A DNA stretch of 13,038 nucleotides from an uncultured Micavibrio sp. (lineage in GTDB: Bacteria; Pseudomonadota; Alphaproteobacteria; Micavibrionales; UBA1664): positions 1 to 13,038 of the forward strand of contig CALBME010000082.1 in assembly GCA_937896295.1 (NCBI GenBank), read 5' to 3'. A program made the translations under genes and the position numbers. Positions within the stretch are counted from its first letter, which is position 1. The number at the start of each line of letters is the position of its first letter. The notes beneath the pieces are model-generated. The model was not told where the DNA came from. It did no database searches and saw nothing but the letters and a program-made list of their open reading frames with translations. Below are positions 13,022 to 13,038 of the stretch, piece after piece.

Positions 13022-13038
13022 AAATTCTTTTCAAAAAC

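Overview
The window looks like the chromosome of an alphaproteobacterium, probably a metagenomic or draft contig. The evidence is the rpsM-rpsK-rpoA-rplQ block, an 859-residue PBP1A with a CxxC loop in its transpeptidase domain, an RsmB/NOP methyltransferase, a BTLCP cysteine protease and moderate GC (about 50-65% in most 60-base lines I counted by hand). I cannot name a genus. No tRNA, rRNA, CRISPR array, insertion sequence or phage gene is visible.

Left end (1-1699): one uninterrupted plus-strand reading frame joins three unlike pieces. These are the HD core of a betaproteobacterial-looking dGTPase (2-619), a very GC-rich piece faintly like a STAND/NB-ARC ATPase fragment (620-1009), and the secretory leader and catalytic domain of a BTLCP protease (1010-1699). 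Only the last piece matches the rest of the window. I read the first kilobase as a likely assembly chimera or a recombined junction, not as one working protein. A terminator follows at 1756-1797.

Plus-strand block 1865-4402: a CDF-type metal transporter (apparently leaderless, with its promoter next to the ATG), a THEM6-like hotdog thioesterase that overlaps it by ATGA, and an RsmB/NOP-type RNA methyltransferase. This block converges, 6 bases apart, on the minus-strand PBP1A gene (4409-6988). Upstream of PBP1A on the same strand lies a gene for a DNA-binding coiled-coil protein of a plasmid-accessory type (7090-7818).

Divergent region and orphan regulator: a gene-free stretch of about 355 bases (7819-8173) carries a promoter in each direction. 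It separates the coiled-coil gene from a plus-strand gene for a degenerate OmpR-like protein (8174-8932). A strong bidirectional terminator at 8933-8960 serves both this gene and the ribosomal operon that converges on it.

Right part, all minus strand: folP (12194-13021) is followed by a small secreted PKD-like protein (11775-12152). Then, from its own promoter and a structured leader, comes the alpha operon rpsM-rpsK-rpoA-rplQ (11581 down to 8977). The secY/adk genes that usually precede rpsM are absent here. The spacers around rpoA contain several hairpins, two of them mutually exclusive. The folP product resembles Bacteroidetes enzymes more than proteobacterial ones.

No complete new biological system is evident. 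The best leads are the structured alpha-operon leader with a perfect DnaA box beside its promoter, the rpsK-rpoA hairpin set, the two unfamiliar regulators facing each other across 7819-8173, and the leaderless transporter promoter.
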